Shown here piece by piece: positions 54,068 to 55,993 of a stretch of 55,993 bases of DNA. The position numbers were made by a program, and so were the translations under genes. The stretch is taken from contig NZ_JAAAYE010000037.1 of NCBI RefSeq assembly GCF_013282575.1, positions 1 to 55,993 of the forward strand. The letters are read 5' to 3'. This DNA comes from Paraburkholderia sp. NMBU_R16 (lineage in GTDB: Bacteria > Pseudomonadota > Gammaproteobacteria > Burkholderiales > Burkholderiaceae). Positions within the stretch are counted from its first letter, which is position 1. Every line of letters begins with the position of its first letter. Under the pieces are notes generated by a model. That model was not told where the DNA came from, did not search any database, and worked only from the letters and a program-made list of their open reading frames with translations.

Positions 54068-55868
54068 TCAATCGATGCCGAACGCCGGGTCACTCATGCT
54101 GCTACGGCCGGTTTCAACGTGGCCGGCGAACCCGCGCTCGAACGAGGAATCGGTGTCCACGAGCACCGCAAGGTCATACCAGCCGTGGGACGCGCGCAAA
54201 TCGAAGTAGACGTCCGCAATCTCTCCGCCCACGACGCGCCGTTTGACGGAGGGAGAACCGTAGGCATCGCGCACCTCGAATTCGCAAGCCGCGCTGCCGA
54301 TGTTTCGGAGCCGCAAGCCGATACTGCCGTTCGCGACGTCATAAGCTTCGGTCACTTCGGGCAGCGCAACACCGCCGCCCCACCCGCGTGTCGCTTTCGC
54401 CGAGCCCTTGAAACGCCGGAAAAAGCCGTTCGGCCCATGCAGACTGTAGTGATAACGACCATCTGCATCGAGCGGGACATCGTCGGACAGACGCTTGCCG
54501 CTCTGCACGGCGTACGCGCGCGGGGTGTCGGCGCTACCCGTACGGTAAAGCAGAAACGCGGCACCCGCGTGGCCGCGGTTCGTCAGCTCGATCCGTAACG
54601 TGCGCTCGCTCGCCGTGATGTAACCATGAGCAAAAAGCTCGTAGGGCAACGCTCGCGCGGGTCGCACACCCGCTTCCTGGGCCGGTTTCGATGCGGTGAG
54701 CGGCGGCAGCGGAATATAGCCGAAATGGCGTTGGCGATCGACCGTCGCGTATTCATCCGTACCGGGCAGCGCTGGAAATGCGGCGTTCGGATTGGCAAAA
54801 TCGAACGCACTCGTCAGATCGCCGCAGATCGCCCGCCGCCATGCGGTGATGTTCGACTCCCGCAGCGCACCGCTGCCGGCGCTGCCGAACCGGCGTTCGA
54901 TGAAGCGGATGATCGACGTGTGGTCGAAGGTCTCCGAACACACCCAGCCGCCCTTCGACCACGGCGACACCACGAGCATCGGTACCCGCGGGCCCAATCC
55001 GTAGGGACCGGACGCTTTGCCCGGCGCTCCGCCAAAGTATTCGTTCGATGTGTCGACGGTGGAACGTCCGGTCTGATCCGACCACGGTGCGAACGGAGGC
55101 ACGACGTGATCGAAGAAGCCGTCGTTTTCGTCGTAGGCGATGAAGAGCACCGTTTTGCTCCATACCGCCGGATTTGCCGTCAACGCCTGCAATACCCGAT
55201 CGATGTACCATGCGCCATAATTGGGCGGCCAATTCGGATGCTCGGAATACGCCTCGGGCGGAACGATCCACGATACCTGGGGCAACCTGTCGTTCAACAC
55301 GTCGTTCTTCAGGATATCGAAATAGCCGTCTCCCCTCGCCGCATTCGTACCGGTGCGCGCATTGTCGTATAGCGCATCGCCTGGCCGCGCGTTGCGATAC
55401 TGGTCGAAAAAGAGCAGTGAGTTGTCGCCGTAAGTGCCGATGAACGGGTCCTTCGTCCACCCCCAGGAACCGTTTGCGTCGAGGCCCATGCCGATGTCCT
55501 GATAGATCTTCCACGAGACACCGGCGGCTTGCAGTTTCTCCGGAAAAGTCGACCACGTATAGCCCGCCTCGGCGTTATCGATCACGGGGCCGCCGCCGGT
55601 GCAGTCGTTGCCCAGTCCGCCCGTCCATAGGTAATAGCGGTTCGGGTCCGTCGGCGCCATGCTCGAGCAATGGTAGGCATCGCAAATCGTGAAGGCGTCG
55701 GCGAGCGCGTAGTGGAACGGAATGTCCTCGCGCGTGAGGTAGGCCATCGTGGTCGGCCCTTTCGCCAGCACCCATTGATCGTAGCGGCCGCCGTTCCAGG
55801 CGAAGTGAGTCGTCGCCCAATCGTGCAGCAGGCCTTGCATGTACTTCATGCCGAGGTTGGCCACGCCG
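54068..55868 (-). pseudogene. Phospholipase C (PlcN/PlcH type), 5' end lost at an IS
   Basis: About 600 codons remain open. Clear family blocks: GGRYDQWVLAKGPTTMAYLT, YALADAFTICDAYHCS, TDPNRYYLWTG, YDENDGFFDHVVPPFAPW (metal site), GLGPRVPMLVVSPWSKGGWVCS, and C-terminal DUF756-type repeats (HGPNGFFRRFKG and later). Missing are the twin-arginine signal and the ENRSFDHYFG metal-binding block, about 100-150 residues that should precede. Upstream of about 55868 the sequence turns into IS-end repeats, so the enzyme has no signal peptide, no first metal site and no native promoter. An ATG at 55885 would initiate inside the IS end. It is almost surely inactive. Confidence 0.8.
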
Positions 55869-55993
55869 TGCCGCGCGTCAAACAAGATGAGAGCAGCGCG
55901 TCAATCAGGATGAGAGTACTGGCGTGGCGGCAGCGGTGAAGGGCGTAGCCCGGAACCGCTGCCGCCACGCCGCGCCGAGCAGTCCCCCGTCAT
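55869..55993 (+). mobile_element. Terminal segment of an insertion sequence, body beyond the window
   Basis: It begins TGCCGCGCGTCAAACAAG at 55869. Two near-copies of a 21-bp motif (55873-55893 and 55896-55916) match those at the left edge but point the other way. A perfect 17-bp inverted repeat follows: GGCGTGGCGGCAGCGGT (55921-55937) with ACCGCTGCCGCCACGCC (55955-55971), probably internal to the element. The family (IS21-like) is inferred from the repeated end motifs. It interrupts the phospholipase gene. Confidence 0.5.

Noticed and set aside
55921-55971. Integron attC site or terminator for the 17-bp inverted repeat
   Set aside because: No attC core sites, no integron cassette context and no T run; it most likely belongs to the insertion sequence.

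Overview
The window looks like a chromosomal segment of a Burkholderiaceae bacterium of Burkholderia sensu lato (Paraburkholderia, Trinickia, Caballeronia or a relative). This rests on consistently high GC, a subfamily I.2 lipase next to its membrane-bound foldase, a Burkholderia-type porin, a cold-shock gene beside a second IF-1 gene, a DUF3422 protein and an HU protein with a lysine/alanine tail. I saw no rRNA, tRNA, CRISPR array, phage module or complete insertion sequence. Both edges carry what look like termini of the same insertion-sequence family, with short repeats in opposite orientations. The segment may therefore be bounded by two copies of one element, which is also a typical place for a draft assembly to break.

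Layout. 1-1.1 kb: an IS end, a repeat array shaped like an operator, and a decayed winged-helix/Fic gene. 1.1-7.3 kb: a four-gene polyamine/amino-acid-type ABC importer with a divergent MocR regulator. 7.3-9.6 kb: lipase and foldase. 9.7-12.5 kb: a GGDEF-EAL membrane protein. 12.9-16.1 kb: a 1090-residue protein with a PIG-L deacetylase domain. 16.3-19.2 kb: a PAS histidine kinase, a stand-alone receiver and a FixJ-type regulator. 19.2-23.5 kb: a sparse stretch with one probable 41-residue protein, an EgtD-like methyltransferase with a long N-terminal extension, an acyltransferase and a DUF1801 protein. 23.5-30 kb: a LacI-controlled galactoside module with ABC import and GH42 beta-galactosidase. 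30-31.3 kb: ppnP, a cold-shock protein and an IF-1 paralogue. 31.3-33.6 kb: a PobR-like regulator and an aromatic-acid transporter. 33.9-36.3 kb: a DUF4399 protein, a small protein, and an anti-sigma/ECF sigma pair. 36.7-42 kb: a DHA2 exporter, a partly decayed conserved gene, a chemoreceptor, a small membrane protein and DUF3422. 42.2-43.8 kb: an orphan protein weakly resembling IucA/IucC. 43.9-48.4 kb: NmrA oxidoreductase, AraC regulator, YihY membrane protein and a porin. 48.5-53.8 kb: a 47-bp tandem repeat, an AcpA/phospholipase-type enzyme followed by a di-haem peroxidase, an Abi_2 (HEPN) protein and the HU-like protein. 54.1-55.9 kb: a phospholipase C gene that has lost its N-terminus at the right-hand IS end.

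How the genes fit together. Most of the segment is ordinary nutrient uptake, sensing and secreted-hydrolase genes of a versatile soil or host-associated bacterium: lipase, two phospholipase-family enzymes, galactosides, aromatic acids, polyamines. The stand-out material is three orphan proteins with enzyme-like cores and unusual disordered N-terminal extensions (12.9-16.1, 20.3-21.6 and 42.2-43.8 kb). They are the best candidates for something undescribed, possibly secreted effectors or tailoring enzymes. No secretion or biosynthetic cluster is in view to confirm this. All calls come from reading the sequence; no database search was run.
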